Positions 28,347 to 37,061 of a stretch of 64,000 nucleotides of DNA are shown in pieces. The notes beneath the pieces are model-generated. The model was not told the DNA's origin, did no database searches, and saw only the letters and a program-made list of their open reading frames with translations. A program made the translations under genes and the position numbers. Numbering within the stretch: the first letter of the stretch is position 1; the number at the start of each line of letters is the position of its first letter. The DNA is taken from assembly GCF_018219155.1 (NCBI RefSeq), contig NZ_CP056123.1:434001-498000 (forward strand), read 5' to 3'. This DNA is from Moritella sp. 24 (GTDB lineage: Bacteria; Pseudomonadota; Gammaproteobacteria; Enterobacterales; Moritellaceae).

Positions 28347-28376
28347 AAGGCGCATCAAAAGATGCGCCTTTATTAT
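28347..28376. terminator. Terminator between the nucleotidase gene and acuI
   Basis: AAGGCGCATC and GATGCGCCTT are perfect 10-base arms around AAAA, followed on the plus strand by TATTATTTT. It lies between convergent genes and may serve both. Confidence 0.8.
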
Positions 28377-28387
28377 TTTCAGTGAGG

Positions 28388-29383
28388 TTATTTAGATAAG
28401 TTAACCATCACACGACCACGCACTTTTCCTGCCATTAGATCATGCGCTGTAGCAACAGCATCTTCTAAGCTGATCTCTGTACCGATAGATGTAAAGTCAC
28501 CATCTGTTAATAACTCAGCTAAACGAGCCCATGCTTCTTCTCTGTCTGCAAGTGGACGCATTACGCTATCGATACCCGCTAACGTGATACCGCGTAAAAT
28601 GAAGGGTGCAACACTTGCTGGAAAGTCCATGCCTTGTGCTAAGCCACATGCAGTCACAACACCACCGTATTTAAGACCTGCGCACACATTTGTTAGTGTA
28701 TGGCTACCAACAGAGTCAATCGCTGCAGCCCAACGTTCTTTTACCATTGGACGACCTGGTGCCGACAGTGATTCACGATCAATGATTTCTGCTGCGCCTA
28801 ATGCTTTTAGGTAATCCGCTTCTTCTGTACGACCTGTCGATGCGACAACGTTATAACCAAGTTTAGATAATAGTGTAATAGCAAAACTACCAACACCACC
28901 GTTAGCGCCTGTGACTAATACATCGCCTTTGTCTGGTGTGATGCCGTGACGTTCTAACGCAATAACAGATAACATGGCAGTGTAACCCGCTGTGCCGATT
29001 GCCATTGCTTGTTTCGCTGATAAACCAGCAGGCAATTTGATTAACCAATCGCTGTTTAGACGGGCTTTCTCAGCTAGACCACCCCAATGTTTTTCACCAA
29101 CACCAAAGCCGTTTAATAGTACTTGATCGCCAGCTTGGAAGCGTTCGCTATCACTGTTTGTTACTGTTCCTACCAAATCGATACCTGGTACCATCGGGAA
29201 ACTACGAACAACAGGACCTTTACCTGTGATTGCTAAACCGTCTTTAAAGTTAAGCGTGCTGTAAGCAACATCAATACTCACATCACCTGCTGGTAGTTGT
29301 GATTCATTAATTGATTGTACTGACGCTGTGTATTGGTCGTCGTTTTTTTCGATTAAAATGCCTTTAAACGTGTCTTGTGACAT
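28388..29383 (-). CDS. acuI: NADPH-dependent acryloyl-CoA reductase, AcuI/YhdH family
   Basis: A 331-residue medium-chain dehydrogenase/reductase without zinc-binding residues. The N-terminal part has the family segment YSTLNFKDGLAITGKGPVVRSFPMVPGIDLVG; the nucleotide-binding loop is VLVTGANGGVGSFAI followed by the ASTGR turn that favours NADPH. AcuI enzymes reduce toxic acryloyl-CoA to propionyl-CoA, for example after DMSP cleavage. It is transcribed after acuR on the same strand, and an AGAC-N5-GTCT operator lies 16 bases ahead of its start, the same as ahead of acuR. No DMSP lyase or CoA-transferase gene is nearby. A general YhdH quinone reductase is the alternative name. Confidence 0.9.
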   Translation of the reverse strand: MSQDTFKGILIEKNDDQYTASVQSINESQLPAGDVSIDVAYSTLNFKDGLAITGKGPVVRSFPMVPGIDLVGTVTNSDSERFQAGDQVLLNGFGVGEKHWGGLAEKARLNSDWLIKLPAGLSAKQAMAIGTAGYTAMLSVIALERHGITPDKGDVLVTGANGGVGSFAITLLSKLGYNVVASTGRTEEADYLKALGAAEIIDRESLSAPGRPMVKERWAAAIDSVGSHTLTNVCAGLKYGGVVTACGLAQGMDFPASVAPFILRGITLAGIDSVMRPLADREEAWARLAELLTDGDFTSIGTEISLEDAVATAHDLMAGKVRGRVMVNLSK

Positions 29384-29398
29384 ATGCTAACTCCGAAT

Positions 29399-29415
29399 AT
29401 AGACTGGTCGTCTAT
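29399..29415. promoter_or_regulatory. AcuR operator ahead of acuI
   Basis: ATAGAC-TGGTC-GTCTAT is a perfect 6-base-arm inverted repeat, followed by TTAAATG. It is repeated ahead of acuR at 30190-30206. On the minus strand it lies between a TTTACA and a TCTATA that are 17 bases apart, so a bound repressor would cover the promoter. Confidence 0.75.
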
Positions 29416-29534
29416 TTAAATGTAAAAAATTTTTAATGAAACGAATAGTGAGTTGGAAACAATGCCTTGTCAGTTGCTTATAATAAATTTAATGTCGTAT
29501 TAAAGTTCAAAATAACAAGGCATATATGATCGTT

Positions 29535-30179
29535 TTAGACAGTAGCGATGCTCGCAATAAACGTCGCAATATATAAATCTAATGGTTGTACTGATTGTAC
29601 GAGTCGAGCGCGCATTACAGCGCCTTCCCAGCCAATCCAAAAGTATTCAGCTTGTTGTTCGCAGTTGATATTTTGTTTGATGTCACCTTGTTGCTGCGCC
29701 GTTTCTAAGCACGCTTGCATTTTGGCTTGCCAAACTGCAAAAATAGCTTGCAGAACTAAGCGATAACTTTGCGGTAAAATAGCCACTTCTTGGCCTAAGT
29801 TACCAACCAGACAGCCGCGCTTAAACTCAAATCGAACAATGCCTTGTTTTGCTTCATCTGCGAATTTAGTTATGCGTTGTAACGGTGCGATAGACTCATC
29901 AAGTAAACATCTATCCAGCTTTGCTGCAAAGTAACTAGCATAGTTATCAATGACTGCCTGACCAAAATCTTCCTTACTTTTAAAGTAATGATAAAAAGAT
30001 CCTTTGGGTACACCGACTTTTTTTAAGATGCCATCGATACCTGCGGCGGCAAAGCCACTTTCTGTTAGTACTTCAACACCGCTACGAATTAACAATGCAC
30101 GTGTGTCAGTGTTGTCGCGGGCTACTTTTGGTGGCCGACCTCGACGAGGTTTAGGCTTATCATCTATCATATTTTCCAT
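29535..30179 (-). CDS. acuR: TetR family regulator AcuR
   Basis: A 214-residue TetR-type repressor. An RRGRPPK arm precedes the helix-turn-helix (GFAAAGIDGILKKVGVPKGSFYHYFKSKEDFG). The C-terminal part has the AcuR wording FKRGCLVGNLGQEVAILPQSYR and EYFWIGWEGAVMRARL. In Rhodobacter AcuR represses acuI and is released by acrylate. Here it is upstream of acuI on the same strand, with the same palindrome in front of both genes, which supports self-control and control of acuI. Either Met1 or Met4 could be the start. The regulated ligand is inferred from the family. Confidence 0.9.
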   Translation of the reverse strand: MENMIDDKPKPRRGRPPKVARDNTDTRALLIRSGVEVLTESGFAAAGIDGILKKVGVPKGSFYHYFKSKEDFGQAVIDNYASYFAAKLDRCLLDESIAPLQRITKFADEAKQGIVRFEFKRGCLVGNLGQEVAILPQSYRLVLQAIFAVWQAKMQACLETAQQQGDIKQNINCEQQAEYFWIGWEGAVMRARLVQSVQPLDLYIATFIASIATV

Positions 30180-30189
30180 AAATCGAATT

Positions 30190-30206
30190 ATAGACTGGTC
30201 GTCTAA
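30190..30206. promoter_or_regulatory. AcuR operator ahead of acuR
   Basis: ATAGAC-TGGTC-GTCTAA followed by TTAAATG, identical in its core to the site ahead of acuI. It lies 11 bases from the acuR start. Confidence 0.72.
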
Positions 30207-30273
30207 TTAAATGCAATGCGTAGATGTGAGAAAGATTTTTAAACTGGATTTTTATTGATTTTGATCAGAAAAC

Positions 30274-30301
30274 AAAAAAGACAGCCGAAGCTGTCTTTTT
30301 T
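30274..30301 (-). terminator. Rho-independent terminator of the first fadL gene
   Basis: AAAAAAGACAGC and GCTGTCTTTTTT are perfect arms around CGAA, 25 bases past the stop of the fadL-type gene. It is symmetrical and can act both ways. Confidence 0.9.
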
Positions 30302-30325
30302 ATGCAGAGATGATTTAGGCTTGAA

Positions 30326-31573
30326 TTAGAAGCTGTAGTTCATTTGTGCAGAGTAGATCCACGCATCGCCACTTGAAGTGAATGTTTCTGTTCTATCAAA
30401 AACAGGTAAAGCACCTGGAACAGTTTCATCGAATGTAATCTCTTTACCCGCAACTAATGCTGCAGCAAAATCAAATGATAATGCAGATGACGCTTTGTAG
30501 GTTACACCTGCAGTGTACCAGCTACGGTCTGTATCAGGGATACTTAGCGTTGCTTTACCAGCTTGCTCGTCAAATGCATAACCTGCACGTAATGTGAAGG
30601 CTTCAGAAAGGTAGTACTCAGCACCCACAGCGTAACGACTTGAATTACTGAAATCTTCTTCTTTTTCAAGAAGGATGTTTCCGCTTGTATCCATCGCTTC
30701 AATATTACCGAAGTCAGACCAAGTTGTGTACATCCAGCTATATGATACTGCGAATTTATCCGTTAATTTGTGGTAACCAGAAACCTCTAAGATTGAAGGA
30801 AGGTTGATGTCTAAAGTACCGTCAATCGTTTGCTGACTACCAATTGGATCCGCTGGATTCGATGCAGATTCGGTACCTTTATATTCACCCTCTAATTCTG
30901 TTTTTACTTTAGATTTATAGCTAATACCAACACGGTTATTTTTATTGAATTCATATAACGCACCTAAGTTCCAACCGAAGCCATAACCATCGCCTTCCAT
31001 ATCAGCCACACTACTACTTTCTGGTGCACCAAGAGGATTTGTACCTATATTTCTTTGTAACTCGGCTGTAGCATAAACAAAGCTAACACCAGCACCTAGA
31101 CTTAATTGCTCGTTTACACGGTAAGATACGTTTGGATTGAAATTAACTGAAACAATGTGTGTTGTACCTGCTGCTGTACCATTTATATAATCGTCAGCAT
31201 ACTCAGTACCTGTACCATAATTTGAATAGATAGCTAAACCAGCTGCAAACTTATCATTGATTGGCTGAATGTAGTACATCGCTGGAACGGCTTGCGCTGG
31301 AGCTACATCACTTGCACCTTCAGTGGTAGTGCTAGTTATATCAATGTCTGGCGATACATAAGAACCCACAACTGAAAGCTGTGCTTTATCAAAAGTTGCC
31401 ATTAACGCAGGGTTACGTGCAAGAGATGCTGCATCATCGCCGATTGCTGCTTCACCAGCAAATGCGCGGCCTAAACCTGACGCAGAATGTTCACTAACTT
31501 GGAAACCCGCTGCGTGAACTTGGCTTGCTGCAAGTAATGCTGTAACTGCTAGAGCAACTTTATTAATTCTCAT
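30326..31573 (-). CDS. FadL/OmpP1 family outer-membrane transporter, copy 1
   Basis: A 415-residue 14-strand outer-membrane barrel of the long-chain fatty acid transporter family. A signal peptide ends after QVHA; the mature N-terminus AGFQVSEHSASGLGRAFAGEAAIGDDAASLARNPALM is the FadL hatch signature. The chain ends in a terminal Phe (AQMNYSF), the usual outer-membrane insertion signal. The start is taken at 31573 (MRINKVALAV), three codons after the longest option, because the paralogue begins the same way. A close paralogue lies upstream, and both share an element about 100 bases ahead of the start. Substrates may be fatty acids or other hydrophobic compounds. Confidence 0.94.
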   Translation of the reverse strand: MRINKVALAVTALLAASQVHAAGFQVSEHSASGLGRAFAGEAAIGDDAASLARNPALMATFDKAQLSVVGSYVSPDIDITSTTTEGASDVAPAQAVPAMYYIQPINDKFAAGLAIYSNYGTGTEYADDYINGTAAGTTHIVSVNFNPNVSYRVNEQLSLGAGVSFVYATAELQRNIGTNPLGAPESSSVADMEGDGYGFGWNLGALYEFNKNNRVGISYKSKVKTELEGEYKGTESASNPADPIGSQQTIDGTLDINLPSILEVSGYHKLTDKFAVSYSWMYTTWSDFGNIEAMDTSGNILLEKEEDFSNSSRYAVGAEYYLSEAFTLRAGYAFDEQAGKATLSIPDTDRSWYTAGVTYKASSALSFDFAAALVAGKEITFDETVPGALPVFDRTETFTSSGDAWIYSAQMNYSF

Positions 31574-32103
31574 GAAAACCACCGTATAAAATTAGAGATA
31601 AATGAATGCAAAATGTTTGTTTAAATAAAATGAACTTTTTAAATGCCCTTTAAACTTGTATTAAAATCTAATTCTTTCGTATTAGTCCGTAAAGACATTT
31701 TTATACTACTTTTTGGTTTTTTAATGGTTTATATAATATTAATTACAGTTAACAATGATTTAACAAGGTGTTTTTTACGTGTATCACTTTAGTGTAAGTT
31801 GTTGTTATTTATCTGTAAAATAAGACTATATAAAATACTTTATATTGATAAAAAAAACTCATCTGATCTGTTTGCAAATATGAAAAATATTACTAAGTAA
31901 CAGGCTAATATGTAGAGCTAAGACTCTATAAAATAGCCACTTTTTTCATCTTTATAACAACCTGTTATATATTTAGGGGTATCTATATTATTTTTTATGT
32001 TCTAATTAAGTTTTATATGTAATTAATTATATTTTATTTGTGGGTAAATCTAGTGATTTATAAAGGTTGGAGCGTGCTATTTGGGTAAGGTTAATACGCA
32101 ATA
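31574..32103. other. Long AT-rich leader of the first fadL gene
   Basis: About 530 bases with many A/T runs and no gene with a credible ribosome site. It holds the element at 31666-31693 that is also found ahead of the other fadL gene, and must hold the promoter. Low complexity makes any further reading unsafe. Confidence 0.4.
31665..31693 (-). promoter_or_regulatory. Conserved upstream element of fadL copy 1
   Basis: On the minus strand the element reads TTTACGGACTAATACGAAAG and then AATTAGATT. A 29-base match with 23 identities lies at the same distance (about 92-120 bases) ahead of fadL copy 2. CTAAT and ATTAG within it form an inverted pair. It may be a regulator site or a promoter part. 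Confidence 0.5.
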
Positions 32104-32129
32104 ATGCCATTCAATAGCTTGAATGGCAT
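32104..32129 (-). terminator. Hairpin terminator of the second fadL gene
   Basis: ATGCCATTCAA and TTGAATGGCAT are perfect 11-base arms around TAGC, 25 bases past the fadL stop. The T-run after it on the minus strand is weak (TATT), so the strength is uncertain. Confidence 0.7.
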
Positions 32130-32153
32130 AAGCGTAATGCTAATATAATGAGG

Positions 32154-33380
32154 CTAGAAACTGTAGTTCAGCTGCGCTGAATACAGCCATGCATCACCTT
32201 TAGAGGAGAATGTTTTGTCTGTAGGAAAAAGATCTGGAATCTCTTCTTCGAAAGTGACTTCTTTACCTGCCACAAAAGCGGCTGCTAAATCAAATGACAG
32301 AGATGTTGTTATTTTATATGTCATACCAGCTGTATACCACTGGCGGTCTGAATCAGGGATACTTAATGTTGATTCAGCTGCTTGTTCATCATACGCATAG
32401 CCAGCACGTAGTGTGAGGCCTTCTGTCACATAATACTCAGTGCCGATGGAGTAGCGATTTGAATTATTGAAGTTTTCATTCTTTCTTAATACTTCATTAC
32501 CTTCTAAATCATGCGCCACGATATTGCCGAAATCGGACCATGTAATATATTGCCAACTATAAGATACGGCAAATTTGTCTGTTAGTTTATGATAACCAGA
32601 AAGTTCTAAAATTGAAGGTAAGGTGTTATCCATCGTGCCATCAATATCGTTAACAAATGCACCTGTTGTTGCATGTTGACCAGAAAAAGTACCTTCCAAC
32701 TCCATCTCAGAACTGTGTTTATAACTGATACCAAAACGATTATTTTCGTTTACTTCATATAATGCGCCAATATTCCAACCAAAATTGATACCGTCACCTT
32801 CCATATCTGCAACTGTTATTTGAGGGGAGTTTGGTGAAAAGGGAACAGGCATACTTCTTTTTAATTCAGCTGTTGTATATATAGCACTAACACCTGCACC
32901 GATACTAAACTGTTCATTAATACGGTAAGAGATATTTGGATTAAAGGTGGCACTGACAATATGTGTACTACCAGCCGCTGTATTATTTACATAATCATCT
33001 GCATATTCAGTGCCTGTACCAAAGTTAGAGTACATGGCTAAACCAAATGCCCATTGCTCATTGATCGGCTGGATATAATACATTGATGGAACAACTGCTG
33101 CAGGAGCAACATCTTGAGCGCTATTTTTGTCATTACTACCTGTAATATTTACATCAGGCACTACATATGTACCAACAACAGACAGTTGGGCGCGTTCGAA
33201 AGTAGCCATTAATGCAGGGTTACGTGCCAGCGATGCAGCATCATCACCAATTGCCGCTTCACCAGCAAATGCACGGCCTAATCCCGATGCAGAATGTTCA
33301 TTAATTTGAAAGCCTGCAGCATTCACTTGGCTTGCAGTCATTAGTGTTATAACTGCAAAAGCGACTTTATTTATTCTCAT
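32154..33380 (-). CDS. FadL/OmpP1 family outer-membrane transporter, copy 2
   Basis: A 408-residue paralogue of the neighbouring FadL-type barrel. The first 60 residues are almost the same (MRINKVAFAV, then AGFQINEHSASGLGRAFAGEAAIGDDAASLARNPALM), as are many barrel strands and the last residues (AQLNYSF); the loops differ, for example around residues 190-250. This points to a tandem duplication followed by divergence of surface loops. The start at 33380 is chosen by analogy with copy 1. Each gene has its own leader and terminator, so the two can be regulated separately. Confidence 0.94.
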   Translation of the reverse strand: MRINKVAFAVITLMTASQVNAAGFQINEHSASGLGRAFAGEAAIGDDAASLARNPALMATFERAQLSVVGTYVVPDVNITGSNDKNSAQDVAPAAVVPSMYYIQPINEQWAFGLAMYSNFGTGTEYADDYVNNTAAGSTHIVSATFNPNISYRINEQFSIGAGVSAIYTTAELKRSMPVPFSPNSPQITVADMEGDGINFGWNIGALYEVNENNRFGISYKHSSEMELEGTFSGQHATTGAFVNDIDGTMDNTLPSILELSGYHKLTDKFAVSYSWQYITWSDFGNIVAHDLEGNEVLRKNENFNNSNRYSIGTEYYVTEGLTLRAGYAYDEQAAESTLSIPDSDRQWYTAGMTYKITTSLSFDLAAAFVAGKEVTFEEEIPDLFPTDKTFSSKGDAWLYSAQLNYSF

Positions 33381-33861
33381 GGGTCCCACCTCTTCAACGA
33401 AAATTAAAATACTGAATATGATTGTTAATTGACTACAACTGCCTGTTTGTAGGGTGCTGAAATCTTGAGGTGAATCTAACCCTTTAGTATTACCTCGTAA
33501 ATATGTTTTTAAAATGTTGATTTTGTTAATGGCTAGTTTTGTGTTTTAGAATTATTATTCAATTACATCAAAGGCTTATGGTAGGTTTTTAAAATCTTTG
33601 TAAGCTGTTGTTATTTATTGAAACTTTATATTAACAGTGAGGTTCTTAATGTTACAGGTTGTAATCTTTATGTATTTTAATAAATTTTAAATTAAATCTT
33701 TAATTGTAGAGTATTAACTCTATATCTTAGGGGCTTAAATAGTTGTTTTACCTGCTTTCAATAAAATCAATAGAATATATGTAAAGTTATGTTATTTATC
33801 ATAAGGATAAATATCGCTGTGGTGAGGGCTATATTTATTTCTGTTTATTAAGATATAAAAA
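33381..33861. other. AT-rich leader of the second fadL gene
   Basis: About 480 AT-rich bases. It includes the conserved element at 33472-33501 and the promoter region of fadL copy 2. No gene was recognised. Confidence 0.4.
33473..33501 (-). promoter_or_regulatory. Conserved upstream element of fadL copy 2
   Basis: On the minus strand it reads TTTACGAGGTAATACTAAAG and then GGTTAGATT, 92-120 bases ahead of the start. It matches the element of copy 1 at 23 of 29 positions while the sequence around it has drifted. Confidence 0.5.
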
Positions 33862-33888
33862 AAGCGACGAGTGTCGCTTCTTATTTTA
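33861..33888 (-). terminator. Terminator of the hypothetical gene at 33.9 kb
   Basis: AAGCGAC and GTCGCTT are perfect arms around GAGT, flanked by A and T runs. On the minus strand the stem is followed by TTTTTTTATATC. Confidence 0.82.
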
Positions 33889-33927
33889 ATAGGTATTATT
33901 AATAGTGATTAACGCTATGGTAAGTCG

Positions 33928-34365
33928 TTATTCTCCGATATTGCTCGGTGTGCTTTTCTTTTCTTTTAATTGTTCTGAAAATTGACCTAGTACTGTGTGC
34001 ATTTGTTGTAATTTACCAAGGAATGCTGCAATTGCTACGTCAAACCCTTCTTCATCCGTTTTTGGTAATGCTTGCTGATCTTCAACTAACTCTTCCATGT
34101 AAGGAAGAAAGCGATTTGAATTTGCTTTAAAGCCACTGTCTTCTGCAAAGATAGCGCTAAATTTACCCATTTTACGTTTGCTTAATAACGTTAAAAACTC
34201 ATCAGCCTCAATCGCTGGGTGGTAAAAGCCTTTAAGCTGTGCAGTTAGCTGTTCATGAAGTTCTTGATTTGTCATAGCGCCGGTATTCTTATCGATAAAT
34301 GGGTCGTTATTATAAGCATCTTGATGACAATTGGATATCACATTTTTGTTTATATTCAGCGACAC
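33928..34365 (-). CDS. Hypothetical cytoplasmic protein
   Basis: A 145-residue protein that I do not recognise. It has no signal peptide or membrane segment and is rich in charged residues and Lys/Glu. The central part (residues 31-130) looks mostly helical, with HEQLTAQLKGFYHPAIEADEFLTLL and FDVAIAAFLGKLQQMHTVLGQFSEQLKEKK as likely amphipathic helices. The start is unsure: GTG at 34365 gives the full length, while ATG 34275 (MTNQELHEQL) gives 115 residues; neither has a strong ribosome site. It has its own terminator and is divergent from ndh. Codon use is like that of the neighbours, so it is probably a real gene. Confidence 0.7.
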   Translation of the reverse strand: MSLNINKNVISNCHQDAYNNDPFIDKNTGAMTNQELHEQLTAQLKGFYHPAIEADEFLTLLSKRKMGKFSAIFAEDSGFKANSNRFLPYMEELVEDQQALPKTDEEGFDVAIAAFLGKLQQMHTVLGQFSEQLKEKKSTPSNIGE

Positions 34366-34387
34366 TTCGCTTACGCATTGATCGACT

Positions 34388-34417
34388 AAATGTGATCTAG
34401 CTCAATTATGCTAGATC
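34388..34417. promoter_or_regulatory. Candidate regulator site in the ndh upstream region
   Basis: GATCTAGC (34394-34401) and GCTAGATC (34410-34417) are perfect 8-base arms with an 8-base spacer. The left arm sits inside AAATGTGATCTAG, which equals one half of a CRP site; the right CRP half is poor. It lies between the divergent hypothetical gene and ndh. Confidence 0.45.
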
Positions 34418-34583
34418 TCAGCCTTAAAATTATGCTTTAATGTTCGGTCAACGGAATGAATTAGCAAGACTAGCATCTGCTTAGTTGTATCAGTTAACAA
34501 TCATTTGAAACAGTCATGGGAGTCGTCACGATTAAGGGCTGTTCGAGTACTGTTAACTGATATATCTATGAGGACGTACTAAG

Positions 34584-35879
34584 ATGAAAAAAATTCTTGT
34601 GATCGGAGGCGGTGCTGGTGGGCTTGAGCTTGCTACGCAACTGGGTCGTAAATTGGGTAAAAAAGGTAAAGCGAGCATTACGCTGGTTGATCGTAATAAA
34701 ACCCACTTATGGAAACCGTTATTACATGAAGTGGCTACTGGCTCACTTGATACAGGTATTGATGCGTTAAGTTATGCTGCACATGCGAAAAATCAAGGCT
34801 TTGATTTTCAGTTAGGTAGCTTTTCAGGTTTAGACCGTGAAACGAAAACGGTGACTATCGCGCCTTTGTATAATGAAAATAACGAGTTATTAATTGCAGA
34901 GCGTACTTTGCAATATGATTATTTAGTATTAGCGATTGGTAGTATGTGTAATGACTTTAATACTAAAGGTGTTAAAGATAACTGCATTTTCTTAGACAGC
35001 CCTGATCAGGCTCATCGTTTCCACAAAGAATTGTTAAATGCCTTTTTGTTACACGGCGCTAATAAAGATAAAGATGCAAAAGTAAATATTGCTATTGTTG
35101 GTGCTGGTGCGACGGGTGTTGAACTTTCTGCTGAATTGCATAATACCGCGTCGCAATTATCGGCTTATGGTTTTACGAATGTAAATCAAGAGTCGTTAAA
35201 CGTAACATTAGTTGAAGCTGGCAAGAGTATTTTACCTGCTTTACCTGCGCGTATTTCTGCGGCTGCACACCATGAATTAACTAAAATTGGTGTCGATGTT
35301 CGTACTGAAACCATGGTAACAGAAGCGAACAGTGAAGGATTAGTGACCAAAGATGGTGAACAAATTCCTGCATCGTTAATGGTTTGGGCTGCGGGTATTA
35401 AAGCACCTGACTTTATGAAAGATATCGCAGGGCTAGAAACAAATCGTATTAATCAGATTGTGGTTAAAGACAGTTTGCAAGCAAGCCGTGATGACAGCAT
35501 TTTTGTGATTGGTGATTTAGCTTCTTGTGTGCAAGCGGATGGTTCATTTGTACCGCCACGCGCTCAAGCTGCGCACCAGATGGCAACGATAGCATTTAAA
35601 AATATTATGACCTTGATGCAAGGCGGCTCAACGCTAAAACCGTTTGTTTATCATGATCACGGTTCGTTGGTCTCATTGAGTAGCTTTAGTACTGTGGGGA
35701 GCTTAATGGGCAACCTAACTAAAGGCAGCATGATGGTAGAAGGGCGCATTGCTAGAATGGTGTATATTTCGCTATACCGTATGCACCAAATTGCGTTACA
35801 CGGTTATGTAAAAACAGGCCTAATGATGTTGGTTGGTAGTTTAAACCGCGTATTACGTCCAACACTTAAATTACATTAA
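34584..35879 (+). CDS. ndh: Type II NADH dehydrogenase
   Basis: A 431-residue membrane-bound flavoprotein that passes electrons from NADH to quinone without pumping protons. The FAD site is [20 protein letters not shown]; the second, NADH-binding, motif is [27 protein letters not shown] is the late FAD contact. The C-terminal part (about residues 370-431) holds the amphipathic helices that attach it to the inner membrane. Length equals the E. coli enzyme (434). It is monocistronic with a strong terminator. The call is firm. Confidence 0.97.
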   Translation: MKKILVIGGGAGGLELATQLGRKLGKKGKASITLVDRNKTHLWKPLLHEVATGSLDTGIDALSYAAHAKNQGFDFQLGSFSGLDRETKTVTIAPLYNENNELLIAERTLQYDYLVLAIGSMCNDFNTKGVKDNCIFLDSPDQAHRFHKELLNAFLLHGANKDKDAKVNIAIVGAGATGVELSAELHNTASQLSAYGFTNVNQESLNVTLVEAGKSILPALPARISAAAHHELTKIGVDVRTETMVTEANSEGLVTKDGEQIPASLMVWAAGIKAPDFMKDIAGLETNRINQIVVKDSLQASRDDSIFVIGDLASCVQADGSFVPPRAQAAHQMATIAFKNIMTLMQGGSTLKPFVYHDHGSLVSLSSFSTVGSLMGNLTKGSMMVEGRIARMVYISLYRMHQIALHGYVKTGLMMLVGSLNRVLRPTLKLH

Positions 35880-35911
35880 TTGTTATTTAGGTTATAAAGA
35901 ATAAGACAATG

Positions 35912-35943
35912 AAAAGGAATGGCTTTGCAGTCATTCCTTTTTT
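35912..35943. terminator. Terminator between ndh and epmB
   Basis: AAAAGGAATG and CATTCCTTTT are perfect arms around GCTTTGCAGT and run into a T-run on the plus strand. On the minus strand A-T richness makes it usable for epmB too. Confidence 0.85.
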
Positions 35944-35975
35944 ATTAGGTTCTTTTTATTAACGGCTTATCGGTA

Positions 35976-36989
35976 CTAAATCGAAATAGGCGTTTTACTT
36001 TTTTCACCACCAATCTCTCGTACTAACTTTGGCACTAAAAATCCGGGTAAACGTAATAACAGTTCGTTCATTAAGGTAACCGCTTTTTCTTCGGACACAT
36101 CAAAATGGCTCGCGCCTTCGACTTTGTCTAATAAATGCAGATAATAGGGCTGAATGCGATTATCAAATAGGCGTTCGTGTAATTCGACCAAATCATCAGC
36201 ATTGTCATTAATATCGGCCAATAATACGGCTTGGTTATATAAGGTGATGCCTGCAGCTGTCATTTTTGCTAATGCTGCTGGTAATTCTGCAGCCAATTCA
36301 TTGGGATGGTTTATGTGTAATACCACGCTGCAACGCAGGCTAGACTGTTTTAATAACGCCACAAATTCATCAGTGACACGACTTGGCATGACTACGGGTA
36401 AGCGAGTGTGTATGCGTAGACGTTTCAGGTGCGGGATCTGCTCTAATTGTTCAATGAGCCAGCTTAGCTGATTGTCGTTTGCCATGAGTGGATCACCACC
36501 ACTAAAAATAACTTCGATGATCTCAGGCTTTGAGCGAATATAGTCAATGGCCTGTTGCCATTCGTGTTTGTTATTACTATTGTCTTGATAAGGGAAATGG
36601 CGACGGAAACAATAGCGACAATTGATTGCACAGCCACCACGGACAATAAATAATACGCGGTTGGTGTATTTATGCAGTAATCCTGGTACGGCTGATTCAT
36701 GCTCATCAAGTGGATCTTTAATGAATCCGGCTTTTTGAATGAACTCTTGCTGCTTGGGCATGACCTGCAAGAATAACGGATCTTTTGGGTTACCTTTTTC
36801 CATGCGATCGACAAACGATTGCGGTACGCGCATAGGGAATAGCTGCCTTGCCGCGTAATCAGATTTGAAACTTGTCTCGGGAAGTTCTAGTATAAAAAGT
36901 AGCTTTCTGGGATCTGAAATGGCACTTGCTAAGTCTTTTTTCCAATTTTCCTGCATCTTTGCTCCATTTCGGGTTATCATTTGCGGCAT
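35976..36989 (-). CDS. epmB: EF-P (R)-beta-lysylation enzyme, lysine 2,3-aminomutase
   Basis: A 337-residue radical-SAM enzyme that turns (S)-alpha-lysine into (R)-beta-lysine for modification of elongation factor P. The cluster motif is GGCAINCRYCFRRHFPY (C-x3-C-x2-C), followed by VIFSGGDPLM, which binds SAM. The start at 36989 (MPQMITRNG) matches the family. It is divergent from efp, only 72 bases apart, so the two promoters lie in that short gap; EpmA, which attaches the product to EF-P, is encoded next to efp. The call is firm. Confidence 0.97.
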   Translation of the reverse strand: MPQMITRNGAKMQENWKKDLASAISDPRKLLFILELPETSFKSDYAARQLFPMRVPQSFVDRMEKGNPKDPLFLQVMPKQQEFIQKAGFIKDPLDEHESAVPGLLHKYTNRVLFIVRGGCAINCRYCFRRHFPYQDNSNNKHEWQQAIDYIRSKPEIIEVIFSGGDPLMANDNQLSWLIEQLEQIPHLKRLRIHTRLPVVMPSRVTDEFVALLKQSSLRCSVVLHINHPNELAAELPAALAKMTAAGITLYNQAVLLADINDNADDLVELHERLFDNRIQPYYLHLLDKVEGASHFDVSEEKAVTLMNELLLRLPGFLVPKLVREIGGEKSKTPISI

Positions 36990-37061
36990 TATTGAACTCT
37001 AATTATTGAATTCTAATTATTCAATTCTAATTATTGAAATCTATTTTTTCATGAGGATAAC

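Noticed and set aside
31574-32103. Small genes in the AT-rich fadL leader
   Set aside because: All open frames there are short, low in complexity and lack ribosome sites.
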